DNA of 64,000 nt. It comes from Oscheius dolichura (Eukaryota > Nematoda > Chromadorea > Rhabditida > Rhabditidae). The translations under genes and the position numbers were made by a program. Positions within the stretch are counted from its first letter, which is position 1. Every line of letters begins with the position of its first letter. Positions 1-12,792 of the stretch are shown here, in pieces. Where the stretch lies: the NCBI GenBank assembly GCA_932521035.1, contig OW051494.1:4698001-4762000 (forward strand), in the 5' to 3' direction. The notes under the pieces are model-generated. The model was not told the DNA's origin and searched no databases. It saw only the letters and a list, made by a program, of their open reading frames with translations.

Positions 1-18
1 GGGAAAGGCACAAGGAGA

Positions 19-2279
19 TCACTGTTTGAAGAGGACGAGGAAGGTTTCTAGCTGGGGGAGGAGGGCAGAGACCTGGCCAGTGGAGAGCATCTTGACCCGG
101 GAAGACATCTCCGCGAGGATGGCGGTCAGTCTCCGCTGCTCGTCTGACGTCTCCTCGTGGACGAGTTCGGTCTTGATCGGTAGGGACACAGCCGGCTTCA
201 GGGTTTCTAAGTCGACTCTCTCCAGCACCGGAGGAGGACTGACTTCCCTTTTAATTGGCTTCGGGGCTGGCAGGTTGGCGGGGAGGGAGAACTGAAATAT
301 TATCGGGAATGACATCTCCGGGGAGGAAGAACGTACATCGTTGACGACGTCGATCAGCTCGTTAGCCTGTTCCGCGTGTGTTTTCATCTGGACAGCCGGC
401 TGGGGAGCGACCACGCCGTGTGCTGGCTGTGGCAGATTAAAAAGAGGCATCGATAGCTGGTTCTAAACCTCTTCTGTCTCTTGTACATGGTCAAAAACAT
501 ACGATCATGTTGAGAAGACTGGGGTTCTGCTGGAGCTGTGGCCTCTGTAAGAGGGCAAACTGTAACTGTTGTGGGCTCAGCTGGCTGATGTTCTCCTTCT
601 GCTGGTTCAAGATGGCATTCATAAATGTCTGTAAGGGGCTGTTCGGTCCGTCGCCGGTCCCTCCGGCTTACACTGTGTTGCTGCTGGAAGAGGAGGGCGT
701 TTTGGATGGCGACGGTGGCGGGGGATCCGGTTGCGGCCGGGCTATTCTGTACACTGGCCGACGACGAATTCGCGGGGGAGTTCCTGATGGACAACGGCGA
801 CGAGAAGGACGAGTCCGTCCCTCGTTTCGGTCCTTAAAATAAGATCCTCGTTTTGCAAAGGGAAAAGGCCTACTTTTGTGGCTGGGTGGGAGGCAGACGG
901 GCGATAGGGAGCTCCTGCTCTTGACGGTGGCCTTGTTGTAGACCTCGGCGCTCTGGTCATGTCCGGTGTGGGTGGCTTCGAGGGTGGTGATCTTGAGCAC
1001 CCTCTCCTGGAAGTTGTAGTTGACCCGGAGCATGGCCCGGCAGCCGCAGGGCAGGTACGTCTGGTTGGGCCTCTTGCCGATTCCTGTAAAGAAGAGCAGA
1101 TTATCCAGCTGGTACTGCGCAGCTGTTCTCTTATGCGCGCACTACTTATATCCGTTTTTACGGGCCACAATAAACGGGAGAAATGGGTGGCATCCGGTGG
1201 GCATCTCTGGAATCCGGGCCAAAATTTGATAGCCAGCTGTCTTGTGATGACAAGCGGGATAGTTTACGGACGGGCAGATGCCACGGGGCGAACTGTAATC
1301 TGGCTGTCACCCGCGGTGTGCCGATTAGCATAAGATGCAGATGCCCAGAACAGACAGCTGAAGATTTTTGGAAAGTGTCCGACCTCGATTGAGACCTCGT
1401 GCAGCTGTCGCCTAGTAAGGTACTCATTTGCCGTGTCGCCCCGTTGACCGTAATTACACAGCCCCTCAGCCACACGTGGCACCATGTGCGCAACAGCGTT
1501 TTGCCATTACCCCTTCCTTTTTTGTGCGAGTGCTGACAGGCCGCGATTAGACGAGCTCCCAGCTGCTGGGAGTCAAGGTTGCATAACCCAATTAGGGATG
1601 GATTACAGGTGAGAGTTGGCCCTGCTCACCTCGCATCCGCGGTTCCCCGTAGTGGGCACAGTGGTAGACGACGTAGCGGTACTTGAAGACGGGGTTCACC
1701 GCCCCGTCCGGCTCCTTCAGCGTCTCCGACGAGGCCACCCGAAATGGATGGAACTGCTCCTTTTTCCATGCCTCGAAAACATCTTCAAATTGTTTATAAC
1801 TAAACGTTTTCTTTGTTTAAGTCACTCCTCTGTAATACCTGTGAAATTTGGCATCCAACAATATCTGGGGATTCTCTGTCGATACGGTCAACGGCTCGTG
1901 TACACTGTTCTGTGTAGTTGCCGTATTCTCATCGTCGTGAAGAGATGCCCGGGAGTCGGGGGCCGATTGAGACGAGCGGGAGGATTCCTGGAAGAGTTGG
2001 CTCAAAAGGCGGAAACCCAATCGCCAGAAGCACTTGACGACTCTCGGTCAACTGCTTGAAATAAACTGTCGGCGGGATGAGAGGAGGGATTGGATAACAG
2101 AAAAGGGTCAAGACCGGGAAGGTGCCAGCGAGAGGACTCACCGACTCGGAGTGACTCGGACTGCTGCCTTCCCACTCGTCGAAGCCACTCCTCTTGACGG
2201 CCTCGTCCGAAGAAGTCGCCACTGGGCCCAGTACGAGAGGCGGTAGAGGGAAGTTGAAGTTGTGGGTCAACTGGGCCAT
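19..2279 (-). CDS. ZSWIM3-N-terminal-like zinc-domain regulatory protein
   Basis: Seven exons join in frame: 2142-2279, 1839-2032, 1630-1799, 874-1083, 672-832, 503-628 and 19-462 (about 480 aa), with introns of 40 to about 550 bp. The start at 2279 lies one base after an acceptor-like TTTCAG. Exons 2-4 carry a SWIM/FAR1-associated N-terminal fold: a segment reading SYKQFEDVFEAWKKEQF, then YHCAHYGEPRMRG, then a CGCRAMLRVNY...THTGHD tail. The Cys and His residues are spaced like the zinc-binding core of ZSWIM1/ZSWIM3. The rest is Ser/Pro/Gln-rich and probably disordered, ending in a leucine-rich helix (LLPQLETFLVLFKQ). A nuclear, DNA-associated role is inferred from the fold. The SWIM finger of vertebrate ZSWIM3 is not visible, so this is a family relative rather than an orthologue. 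Exon phases agree at every junction, which makes the model fairly secure. Confidence 0.75.
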
Positions 2280-2339
2280 GCTGAAATGAGTCGTCAGAAG
2301 AAGATTTGAATGGGGGTCGGCTCGAGAATCAGACACATG

Positions 2340-4046
2340 TTGTTTGACGACAGCTGCGACCTTGAAGACGCTTGCGGTCAGTTATAATGACAAAGGATTT
2401 CCACGGTTGGATTTGAGAATTATTTATGGGCAGGGGGGAGGGTGGTGAGTGTGGAGGGTTGCGTCACTGTGACCCTTTGGGTGGCACCGAGCATAAATAG
2501 TCGATAGTAGATAGTTGGGCGGGAAAGGAGGATTCCAACTATCCACCAGCAACTGCTTCGTGGCGAGACGGGGATTAGGGACCAAAAGGAGCCGCGTCTC
2601 GGAGGGAAGATGATCAAAATGAAGAGTTCCCGCTGAATAATTGATCAGAGGAGCCGCCTCTCCGTTACGGTCTCCAGATGGTAGCCTACAGTAATCAAAA
2701 AGAGAAAAGACGGGACACGCCCGGCCGAGTCAGTCATCTGCCCGTAAAAGGAAAAGCGAAGTTCGCTTTTGGTCGATGACAGTGGCTCTTGGCAAGAGGT
2801 CGCGTTGGGTTGACCCCCGGAGTTTAGGCAGGAGTTGGAGGAGGAGGGGTGGGGGATAAATATGGTGAAAGGAGCGGGGGCCTTATAGGGAAGGGGGATA
2901 ACTGGAAGAGACGGCTCGAAGGAGAGGAGGGAACCGCTCGGCTGGTTGAGGGAGAGATCGTTCTCCCCATCCTTGTATCTCCCGCGCAGTTTTCGGGAAG
3001 GCGGAGCCACGGCTGGCGAGAGCTGCTCGGGAGAGATCATTCCTCCGCAGAGAGCATGCCACTGTAGGGGGCGGTGCACCGGCAGAGATCGGAGCAAACC
3101 AGGAGGTGCCAGAGAGAGATGGACCCACGGAAGACCATCTGCCACACGACGGCGATATGCAAATTGGCGCATTGGACAGAAGCCAAAAATGCCTGCTACC
3201 ACACGAGACAAAAGATGTACTTTTGGAAGAGGCAGCTGCTTTTTAGGGAAACCAGAGAGATATCGGGGTGGGTATCGAGATATTGATACGACTTATTGTC
3301 CCGAATCAAGGCAGCATGAAAAATCAAATCGAAGGATCCTTGTGACTGTATTCTGGTGTTCTTTGGGCAAAAGACTACCCGTAGACTGTAATACGAAAGA
3401 GACGTGTCCTGGCCGAGGATAGGGAGCAAGAGTGGAGTTGGGTCAGAGGTGGCTGAGCCGCCATCGGACTCTTGCCACCCACTATTCCTTTTTGCCTCTG
3501 TGCTCTCCTCATAGACCGTGCTCCTTTGCCCGAATGTCGTCATCGCCCGGGTTACTGTACAAGTTGTTTACCGGTCCCCAGCCTCGATCAGGTCACCTCC
3601 TTATGTAATAGCTGACCCTCAGGAGGAGCTGTAGACGGGTGCCGCTATTGATTGCATACCTCCACTTTCTAACTAGGGGAGGGAATGCCCCCGGCTACAG
3701 TATGCCTGATGGGGGTACTCCTTCTAAAGACGGCTGGAAGGGGGAGGGGGGAGGTGGGTAGATTTAATGGGAAGAGATGTTAGCTGGTTAATGATTAAAA
3801 GTACCAAGCCAGCTGCCGTTCACATGCCAGCGGGATACAGGCTCTGCTGATTTACGAACAGTCAATTATATGCCGATGGGCGCAGCTGAGGATATGGGAA
3901 TTTCAATGGGAGGATGGCTCGATAATTTCATCCTTATCTAGCGTCTTATCCCCATCGATCTCCTCGGCAGACAGTCAGAGAGCCTTTCTACTCTACTCCT
4001 GTCTGCCCGTTGCTATGACCACAGCCGCCTCGTGGCCTCTCCGACG
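2340..4046. other. Intergenic region with no supported gene
   Basis: No reading frame here shows domain features, consistent splice phases or a protein-like composition. Overlapping open frames exist on both strands near 2650-3420, but they look like antisense chance in GC-rich DNA. The interval separates the divergent starts of the minus-strand gene (2279) and the small plus-strand gene (4047), so it should hold their promoters. The stretch around 2840-2960 is purine-rich (G/A). No repeat family was recognised. Confidence 0.5.
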
Positions 4047-4413
4047 ATGTTCGACTTCCCTTCAACGCCCAACTTCGTGGTATTGTTCCCCTCCTCTTTT
4101 TATCCACCACTGTTTATAGAGTAAATTGGAACGGAGTCGTCGTCTTTTCGGGAGGAAGGAGAAGAAGGAAGAGAACGAGGCAGGACCGCCCCCTAAACCA
4201 CAGGTGGCTGCCTCTCCCCCTCTATAAGTAAATGAATTTGAGGCAGACGAGGATGCCCTTCGATTCAAGGAGATGCTCCGGAAGGAGCCAGCCATCCCTC
4301 CTCCGTCGCTGCTTCTCGAAGATCTCGGCGACTGTATCCCGGCCTCGGCTCGTCCTCCCCCGACGAATATTCCGGAGATTGTCTTGGCTGCTCCCCCGAC
4401 TGAACGTGGCTAG
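4047..4413 (+). CDS. Small charged protein of unknown function (about 95 aa)
   Basis: Three exons (4047-4079, 4120-4203, 4243-4413) join in phase across introns of 40 and 39 bp. The product begins MFDFPSTPNFV, then has a basic/acidic stretch (RLFGRKEKKEE), a proline run, and a last exon coding ADEDALRFKEMLRKEP followed by Pro-rich sequence. An AATAAA lies at 4446-4451, 32 bp after the stop. No domain was recognised. The helix-prone charged segment followed by an acidic/proline tail suggests an adaptor-like or nuclear small protein, but this is a guess. More 5' exons may exist upstream, and the second intron's acceptor could also be placed a few bases away. Confidence 0.42.
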
Positions 4414-4857
4414 TCTCTACCTCTACATGCCGATCTACTGATTCGAATAAATCTCTTCTGTGACACGCTATCCATGTCAAATGGATCGTCTAATCGCTTT
4501 GCGGGTGTTTTTGTTTGAGTCACGGGAACTGGTCCGAGACTGGCTAACGAAGAGTGAAACGGCCACTGGCCAATGACTCATGGCAGACACCGCCGGAGGC
4601 CAGCCAGTTCGGAGATTGAGATTCCTTTTGAGACGAAGACAACAGAAATGGATTATGAGCGGCTTGGGTAAGCAAGGAACCCCTAGACATCTATATGGCA
4701 GAGGGGATACGATGGAACGGCGGCGACTTTCCCTTCGAGGCTTCTCCCGTGTGATTATATCATTTGCCTGTGTCCCGAAAGAGAGAGTGCGAGGATCCCG
4801 TTCGGACGCCGCGATCCGGGGCCGCCCTGCCTCCCCAATTCGGTCGCCGAACCAGCC

Positions 4858-6746
4858 ATGCGCCGTCTCCTTCTGCTTGCCCTCGTCACGCTTTGTTCCC
4901 AGGCTCAGCGTACTTTCCAGGCATCTTTTTCGTTTGCTCGAGGGTGACTTCCACTTTCAGAACACCCAGTTTGACATCTCCGGAGACCTTCCCGCCGAGG
5001 ACCCGGCCGTGCTCGCCCAGGCCGAAGGCGTCCCTACCCACGTCAACAAAAATGACTTGAAACCCGTGAAGCTGCAGAAGCCGGCGGAGTTGGCCGTCTC
5101 CTCTCCAGTCAATCCCCAGGGTCCTGCGCTCGTTCAACCTCTCGCCCCCCAGTCCCCGGCCCCTCCTCCTCCACTGCTCTCCCCTGCTCCCATCCCCTCG
5201 GCTCCCGCTGTCCCCGTCCCCCCACCGCCTCAGCCGTTCACCCTCCCTCCTGCTCCCTCCATGCCCACTTTTGCCCCTTTCACCTTCCCCACTTTCAGTT
5301 TCCCCACCCACCCGCCGCTGCCTACTCTCGCTCCTTTCACCCTTCCCACCCTTCCTCCCCATCCGACCCCCGCGCCATTCACCTTCCCCACAGCTGCTCC
5401 AGTCCCCGAGACACCTCCTGTCCCTCAAATTGCTGACTATGAAGACCCGTCCCAGAAGAGTCTGCCCACGGGAGAACAAGCCACTCCTGCTTCTCCCCTG
5501 GCTACTCTTCCTCCTCCGCCACAGCCACAACAGCCACAGCCTCAGCAACCACAGGCTCCGCAGACGTACTACTACACCCCCGAATATATCCAATACATCG
5601 CCAGCAATTTCCCCGAGCACTACCGCCAGAACTACCAGTATTACCTCTACTATTCCCAGCCTCGCCCTGCCGTCCCTCCCCAAGTTCCCGCCGTCCCTCA
5701 ACAGCCGGTGCAGTCCCAGGCCCCCCTAGCTCAGCAGCCCCTGCCAGCCCAGACCCAGCCTCTTCAACTGCAACCCCCTCAATCTCAACTCGTCCAGCAG
5801 CCGACGGCTCAAGTTCAGCCGGCACCCCAACTCCAGGCCACGGTACACGGCCAGTCCCTGGTCAATCCGGTGATCAACGTCCATCCTTCGGCTGCCGGAG
5901 TTGCCACCGTGGCCCAAGCCCCCGCCCAGAACAACAACCGCCCACAGGTGATAAAAATGGAGCGATCCGAGCAGAACACCTCCCCGAGCAGGGCCAGCAA
6001 TTGGTTCAGAGAACAGGCCGACACCGCCGGTGGGTTTGAGACTCCTCTTTCGTCCGTGTTATGACCCGGCCGGGGGATATAACTTTCCATTTCCAAGACC
6101 GAGAAAGGCAGCAGGCCGTGACTGTGGTCTCTCGAAAACAAATTTGTTCAGAAGACCATCGCTAGCCGGCTGTTTGTAAGCATTGTAATCCCGTTTTTTC
6201 GAGAAAGGTCTCGGGCGAAAGCGCTAGCTGAAACTTGGAACCGGATCGGCCGGGCCTTCCGCCTCGCGAATAAAAACGGCTGTTAACATCTAATCTTTTG
6301 GGATTTCAGAGTGCAAGAGAGACTTGAAGAAGGTGGCCAAGCTGTTCAAGGAGAAGTTCCCGGCCTACCTACAAAAGGGAGGAAAGGACGCGGCCCTGTC
6401 AGAACTGGTGGAGAAGAGACTTATCGAATGCGACGAGAAGAGTAGAACCGGACACTGGGAGAAGGTCGACGGCCTCCTGAGTAAGATCCAACTGAGCAAG
6501 AGGTAGGCAATCATCGGAAACATATATAATCTGTTCAGCGAGGAGTCCGAGTGTCGATCAGGCCTAATACAAGAGAGAATTTCTTGCCAGAATCTGCTTA
6601 ATTTCTCCTGTCAATTCACCAACAACCATTATCAATTTAAACTTGTACCAGCTAGAATAGTTATCCAGGAGGCTCGTCAGGCTGAGGCTGGAGCTGAGAA
6701 ATGCAGAAAAGTGGTCAGATTGGTGAAGAAGCGGCTGGAAGGATAA
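4858..6746 (+). CDS. Secreted proline/glutamine-rich protein with cysteine-containing C-terminal domain
   Basis: A strong signal peptide (MRRLLLLALVTLCSQAQ) starts at 4858. About 40 codons later the open frame continues in another phase (GDFHFQNTQFDISGDLP) from about 4944 to 6029. That part is dominated by Pro-rich repeats such as PTFAPFTFPTFSFPT, followed by Gln/Pro and Tyr-rich stretches (YYYTPEYIQYI). Splicing at 6029/6310 and 6502/6539 keeps phase and adds a C-terminal region with six cysteines (ECKRD, IECDEK, SECRSG, ISCQNLLNFSCQF, EKCRKVV). The stop is at 6744-6746 and AATAAA at 6797-6802. An extracellular matrix, cuticle or eggshell-like role is plausible from composition only. The join between signal peptide and body needs either a weak splice or one extra base near 4940-4946 (see findings). 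Confidence 0.62.
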
Positions 6747-6913
6747 TGTTTTAACGAGACGAGGTTTTGCTGTGCAATGTGGAAGTTATAACAAATAATA
6801 AAGAGTATAAGTAATACATTTATTAACGGCTAAACCGGGATCTCTATAAACAAATATGTATAAAAAGTAGTTACCCGAACATAGACCAGAAGATTAAATG
6901 ACTTATGAGGTAT

Positions 6914-9900
6914 TCAAAAATTATGCAACCGCGCGAGAAGTTCATCTGTTGTTTGGGGGCCTGATGTTACTGCTCGCGGAATTTCGTATCTGTTTTCTTT
7001 ATGTGTCGGTGACGTTCTGCTCCTTTCTACCTGAAAATTAAATAACTTAAACAGTAAAAACATATGCTCAAAAACAAACAAAAACAATATCTACCTCAAC
7101 TGCTGGCGCTCCTTTAACGCGGATCCTTCTTACTGGTGAGTGATGTGCAACCGAAATATTTGGTGAGGTAAAACTTAATCTATCCGTCGAATCAGAAGTT
7201 GGGATATCACCTCGAGAACGTTGTCTATCTAGTGCCGCCCGCCCTAAAACCAAAGGGGGTTAATAAACTAATGGAACAAAAATATACAAAGGTGAAAATA
7301 AAAAAATATTTCAACTAAAATTAGAGCGGCTTCTTACCTTTCCGCGTGCGGCCTGCTGTACCTGGTTGCCTTGGAGTCCGTCCTCCCATCAAGAAATTAT
7401 TGAGGTCATCACTGTTAATCACTTTTTCAAGCTCGTCCAAAACACCAGCGCTTTTAAGAAAACCTGAATGAATAATTTCCATGCACATATATTGACAAAA
7501 CGACCTCCTTTAAGCTTAGTTTGCGGGACGGGTTGTGGAGTTTGGATAGCTGACAACGGCGGCCTCTTATCTTTCTTCTTTTTATCCTTTTCTTTCTCCG
7601 CTTTCTGTTTTTCCAGCTCAAGATCGCGGTAAGCAGCCTGTATATTGATTAAGAAGTTACAAAATTCATAATACCTCATATTGATCTTTGAATGTCTTCA
7701 TATCTGCAAAGAACTGTTCCATCTGATATTTTTTTGGGTCAAATGCAAAATATTTAGTGATGTTTTCCCATTCGTTCTTCATATTATTAAACAATGTTTC
7801 GACGACATTGTACTCATTCTGTGCTTGATTCAAGAATGGCTCCATAACTTCAAGAAATCTGTCATTATTTACATTCAGCGGCTTTTTATAGGTTTTGATA
7901 GCATTTTCCAACTAAATACAATGTATGCTTTAAAAACAAGAAACTTCTACCTTATTAACAGACTGCTTCAGGCTGTTTACTCCACTTTGAATGTCATCAG
8001 CATTCAAACGTGCGGCGGAGCTACAATGGTAAAGATCGTCTTGAGTAAATCTGAATTGTTGTCAGCAATATAAAAGTAAAGCTACATACTTAGCCAAGGA
8101 ACTATCCGTCTTTCTCATAGTTTCCACCATAAAGTGTAGAAGTGTTCGTTGATTTTCAAAATCTTTAGTGTCTGATATCTAAGAGATTATAAATTAGTCT
8201 ACAATAGAAACAAATTAACCTTAGGGAGCACATCCATTTGAAAACCATATATATCCTTGTGGGCTTTCGACGACTGCCCCATAAAATTTGCAAAAAGTAG
8301 TGTTAGTTCCAAAAACATCTTGAACCCTTTAGACTGTCTAATTGACTGACATGCCTCTATTATACAAGAAAGCTAAATAAAGAATAAGGTAGGACTGAAC
8401 GCATAAAACTTTTTTTAAATCTGCTAGGATTTCTGGCAACCGCAGTCTGAGGATCATACAATCGAGGCGCAGTGGGAGTGAATTAATATCAACAAGCGTC
8501 GCAATAAACTAAAATAAGTTTCCCAAATTTAGAATAAAAAACTAACCTTTTCGCCTTCAACCATTTCATCATAAACTTCTTTGTCTGCTTCTTTTAATTT
8601 ATTCATTGTATCCACGGGTGGTAATACAGAACGCAATTTTTCGAGCAAGTCAACTGTGAGCACCTTACTGTCAAGTTCCAATATACTTTTTTTCCATGTT
8701 TCGAATGATAGTTTTACTGATGCTTGCAAGATTGCTAAAAATAAAAGTGAGCTACAAAGAAATGACAAACCTAAGTTCTTTAAAAGCTTTTCATCTTGAA
8801 TAATTTGCGGTGTTTTTACTTTTTTCATATGCAGACCTGTACGTCCAAGAGTAGTACTTGTATTTAAAGTTCCAACAGATGGCTTTGTTGCAAACCGTTC
8901 CTATATGACAATTATTTTTGCATAAACAAACAAAAATCACTTTCAACTGATTCAAAACCTTGTCGCTAGCCAATTTATCTTCAGACACTTTTGTCCAGAA
9001 ACTATCTTTGGGAATATTGTTTGGATTTAACTAAAAAAAATTGTTGGATATAAAAACATCGTACCGAACTTGCACCAAAGTATAACTTTTTCATAGGCAC
9101 ATCAACCACTCTCTTCTTTTTTAGAGGAAGATATTCAGGAATTGTTGGAGGTGGTAAACCGATTCCTGGTGGAGGCGGGCCTTTACCTAAGAAAGGTGGG
9201 GGAGGGGGTCCTGGTGGGCCACCAAAGCCTGGAAAGATAAAAAATTGGCATAATACTTTGAAAATAAACGCTCGATAAATTCTGATGAAACGAAGAAAGG
9301 CGAACCTGGTGGCGGTGGTGGTGGAGGCGGTCCGCCTCCCACGGGGGGTAGGCCGGGTGGTGGTGGCGGTCCTCCTGTTACTGGTGGTAGGCCAGGTGGC
9401 GGAGGCGGTCCTCCTATATAACATGCATCTAAGCGCAATAAGAATTTAGTAGCTTACCTGTAACTGGTGGAAGTCCAGAGGCAGATGGAAGAGAACTTGC
9501 AGCAGTAAAATTTGGTTGTTGTAAATTGCATAGTGTTGGAGGCGGTAATGGTACTGATGGGTCCGCAATCTAAAAAAGAAAAGTAACCACACAAAAATTG
9601 GTTATCCCTACATGCTTGCGCAACTCCTCTGCTTCTGCTTTGAATTCTTTAAGTATTTTCCAGTATTGCATCTGCATAACCACGGCTTCCTGCTTGGCTT
9701 GCACAGTTTGCTCTAACTTTCTGGATATATCGGAATCTTGCAACTGCTCAATCATATCAGCCATAGGTGTTTCAAAGTGAAACTTGGAGTTGAAATCTGG
9801 CTCTACGCCGGTTTTATGTAGAACTATCTCATTTATGCAGTTTTCTATCAGGCGAAAATATGCCAATCTAAAAAAATATTAGAAAAAATACAACGAGATT

Positions 9901-11878
9901 TTTACCTTACAGCGCATTCTTCTGGGATAAGCATCAAATTTTGAAGAATACTTAGAAAAACAGGCTCAACTGCGCTATTCTTACCCATTGAGCTCGCTAG
10001 AAGTTCAAAGCAACCGTCCAACGTATCATATTCGCCTTTGCTAAAAATTAATTTGCCTATAAAAAAAAGGCATACATAGACTCAAATTTTGAAACCAGTT
10101 CTGAAAAATCGTCATCTCTCTGTTGCAGATAGGTGTTGTGAACTTTACGCACCTTATCCGAAGATTCACTAATAGTTTGTACTTTCTGAAACAGCGAATA
10201 TATAGTCAGCAAAATTCAAACCTGAGCATATTTAGCTAATCCATTCCGATTTATTTCACTTCTTAAGCTCATTCTCATCTGCCAAGCTTGCTCGTCAGGC
10301 ATTGGTGTATCAGTTGGACGGTTAAGGAGTACATTGATGATCAAGAGCAGCCGGTGCTAAAAAAGAGCATTCATGAAATAACAGCACCGGTTTGGATCCG
10401 GGTTTATACCAAAGTATCCGCCTCCTGAATAGACGTACAAAACTCCAAACAGCCAAGAAATGGCTTAAAACGAGGTTGGCGAGTTTTAGACGCTATTAGC
10501 GTCAACTCCTTCATGATTTTTGCCGCACTTAAACTCTGGTATCAATATTGAAGAGGTAACCCCACCCGCTCAGTTCTAATTGGGTGCCTTCTATAGTACC
10601 CAGCTGAATAAGAGCAATGGCCGCGAATATAGACAGAATATCTCTCCTTAACTTCATCATAATGTCGAGCGTCATTGCTCTATTGTTTAAAGAAGAAAGT
10701 AATTCCAAAAGTTGGAGAATAATTTGGCTGTCGTCCCGCAGAATAAGGCTTACACCGGTCTATAACATTTCTGTAAACAGTTAAAAAAATTACTCACGCA
10801 TGTATTTAATATGCATCTGACTGTTTTTACAAGCTCGGCCAGGACAGGAAGTAAGGTTCCGCTTACATTAGGTACATTATTATTATTTTTTTCTAATACA
10901 GTAATCTAAATAGTATTACAATAAAATAAATATATTTACAATCTTACACTAGCTATAACATTGCCCAATATAGCTAAACCGTTGTCTCGATTTTCCGGGC
11001 CTAGTACCATTGTAGCAAACTATATATAAAATATTATAACATGATTAAAATCTAACCTCTTGTACATAGCTGACCCCAGCCGACTTTAATATTTGATGCA
11101 GTTCAGTTATTCTTTTTTCATTTTCTTTAGAAGCCACGTCAGAATCTATTTTGAGATTAGAAAGCATCATTACAAGCTGCCGCGGAGTCTATAATATTAA
11201 ATTTATTTACCATAACTTCAGCTTTGAGTACATAATAATTATCTATAATTAAATTTAAAAGATCTATTACTTTTTTAGCACTTCGTGCTTGTTGATCTTG
11301 CATAACCATCATACGTAGAGCTTTTATATCCATTGTATTGACCACTTCAGGAGGGGCATTTCTTTCCTTCTAAAAAATATAGTAAATTTCATTTGTATAT
11401 GTAATATTACCAACACCTGAGCCGCTAATTTTTTGACTTCTTCTGTAGAAAGGCTATCAACATCCACTTGTTCATATCCAGAAGACGTGCTTTCATTACT
11501 TATTTTATCTTCCTCCTAAAATAAGATTAATTAATAACTTCTCATTTTAACTACCGAACTATCCCCATGAAACCGTTTTTGGATAGTTTTTTTAATTCTC
11601 TTAGAAGTAAACATATTAGTCCATTTCGCCGATTCGACTTTCGGACTTCTCCTCATTGTAAAATCATTTAAACCTCCGGCATGCATTGAATGCCTCTCAT
11701 TACTTCTCCTACGAAATGCCTGACTGTCGGGTCTAAGGGTGACGGGAATTCCTTCACTAAGTACAGAATTTCGTTGAGGAGCACCATTGCGGAGTAGTTC
11801 CAGATTATCCTGCTGCGGACGCCTAATTTTCGGCAACTCCGACAACTGTGAAGCTGTGTCGACGTCGCTGTCCGACAT
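6914..11878 (-). CDS. DIAPH: Diaphanous-related formin
   Basis: This is an actin-nucleating formin activated by Rho GTPases. It is split into many short exons by small AT-rich introns. The N-terminus (start 11878, one base after TTTCATAG) has a basic linker and then the GBD/FH3 armadillo region, about 11.5-9.6 kb. The FH1 segment lies at 9.57-9.13 kb with runs such as GPPPPPGLPPVTGG. FH2 spans 9.1-7.4 kb, beginning VPMKKLYFGASSVR and LNPNNIPKDSFWTKV and including FDPKKYQMEQFFADM. It is followed by a Lys/Glu coiled tail and a DAD-like region (SDDLNNFLMGGRTPRQPG). The last exon (6914-7030) ends ELLARLHNF. A minus-strand poly(A) signal near 6815 overlaps the tail of the convergent neighbour. Domain order matches mDia/Dia, not DAAM or FMNL-specific features. 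GC content is much lower than in the genes to the left and right. Confidence 0.93.
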
Positions 11879-12009
11879 CCTATGAAAGGAGTAAAATCAA
11901 ACAGAACTGTATGCACAGAAAGGTCTGAGAAATGGTTTTAATCATCACTTGTACAGCAAAAGAGGAGGAAAGGATCGATTTTATCGGACTGAGGCAAATG
12001 AGTGTTCTT

Positions 12010-12486
12010 TCAATGGGACAGATGCGGGTCGACAAGTGAAAGAAGGCCAAGCACGAGAACCATTTTTTTTACATGGTAGACACGCAATGGACAGACCGGC
12101 AGATGTTCGAAAGATCGAGCGATGAAACGACAGCAGTAAGCATGTGAAAAATAGGTATGGAGTGAGTCAAATACAACAAAGGATTGTCTGGCCGCACCTC
12201 GGAGAAAAATGAACATCTGCTTGTAGCAGTCTTTCCCGAGATTGACCATCGCCCACGCAAGCGCATCAATGGAAATACAGCAGAAGAGTAAATTAGCAGC
12301 AATCTTATGATAGAGCCAGACCCAATGGCAACCAAGAGAGTGATGAGTCAAGGAAGAGTTGAAAGGGTCGCCTATCACAAACAGCCATGTTTGGTTTTCG
12401 GAGCGCATGAGGCGTATGAAAGAGGCGACAAAATATTGCATTGATTCGAGGTGCGGAAATAGATTTTCACTGACGAATCGTGCCAT
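12010..12486 (-). CDS. Possible single-exon ORF, hydrophobic, unknown
   Basis: An uninterrupted frame of 158 codons begins MARFVSENLFPHLESMQYF. It contains a hydrophobic stretch (IAANLLFCCISIDALAW) that could be a membrane helix. No family was recognised. It lies just upstream of the formin start on the same strand, in AT-rich DNA where long open frames are less expected by chance. It lacks an acceptor-like site before the ATG, unlike most genes here, and parts could be intronic. It could equally be a chance frame. Confidence 0.22.
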   Translation of the reverse strand: MARFVSENLFPHLESMQYFVASFIRLMRSENQTWLFVIGDPFNSSLTHHSLGCHWVWLYHKIAANLLFCCISIDALAWAMVNLGKDCYKQMFIFLRGAARQSFVVFDSLHTYFSHAYCCRFIARSFEHLPVCPLRVYHVKKMVLVLGLLSLVDPHLSH

Positions 12487-12792
12487 TGTAAAATATCGAC
12501 GGCTTCTAAATAATATGTCAAATGCAAGAAATTGGCTGAGCTCTATACAAAAGAAATCTGAAGGAGTTTTCTATGGCAGCGAAAGGCAACTATGTTGGCG
12601 AGTCTTCTGTAAAAACTATGACATATGGCTTATGGGAGGGGCGAACGGTCGAAAGTTAGTTCTTGTGTAAACCGGGGAGCTTAACTTTAACACGGATTGG
12701 TCTTTACTTATGTTTTGTGTATTTCAACCCAACGATATACACTGATTATCAAAAAGTTACTAAAATTTTAGAATAAACATTTGAGAGGCTGT

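Noticed and set aside
2645-3422. Overlapping long open frames on both strands (188 and 158 codons).
   Set aside because: Low-complexity, Arg/Pro/Ser-rich composition on both strands, no splice context, no domain and no poly(A) signal; consistent with GC-rich chance.
4886-5701. 271-codon minus-strand frame rich in Gly and Arg.
   Set aside because: It is the exact shadow of the Pro-rich plus-strand coding sequence, where proline codons read as Gly/Arg on the opposite strand.
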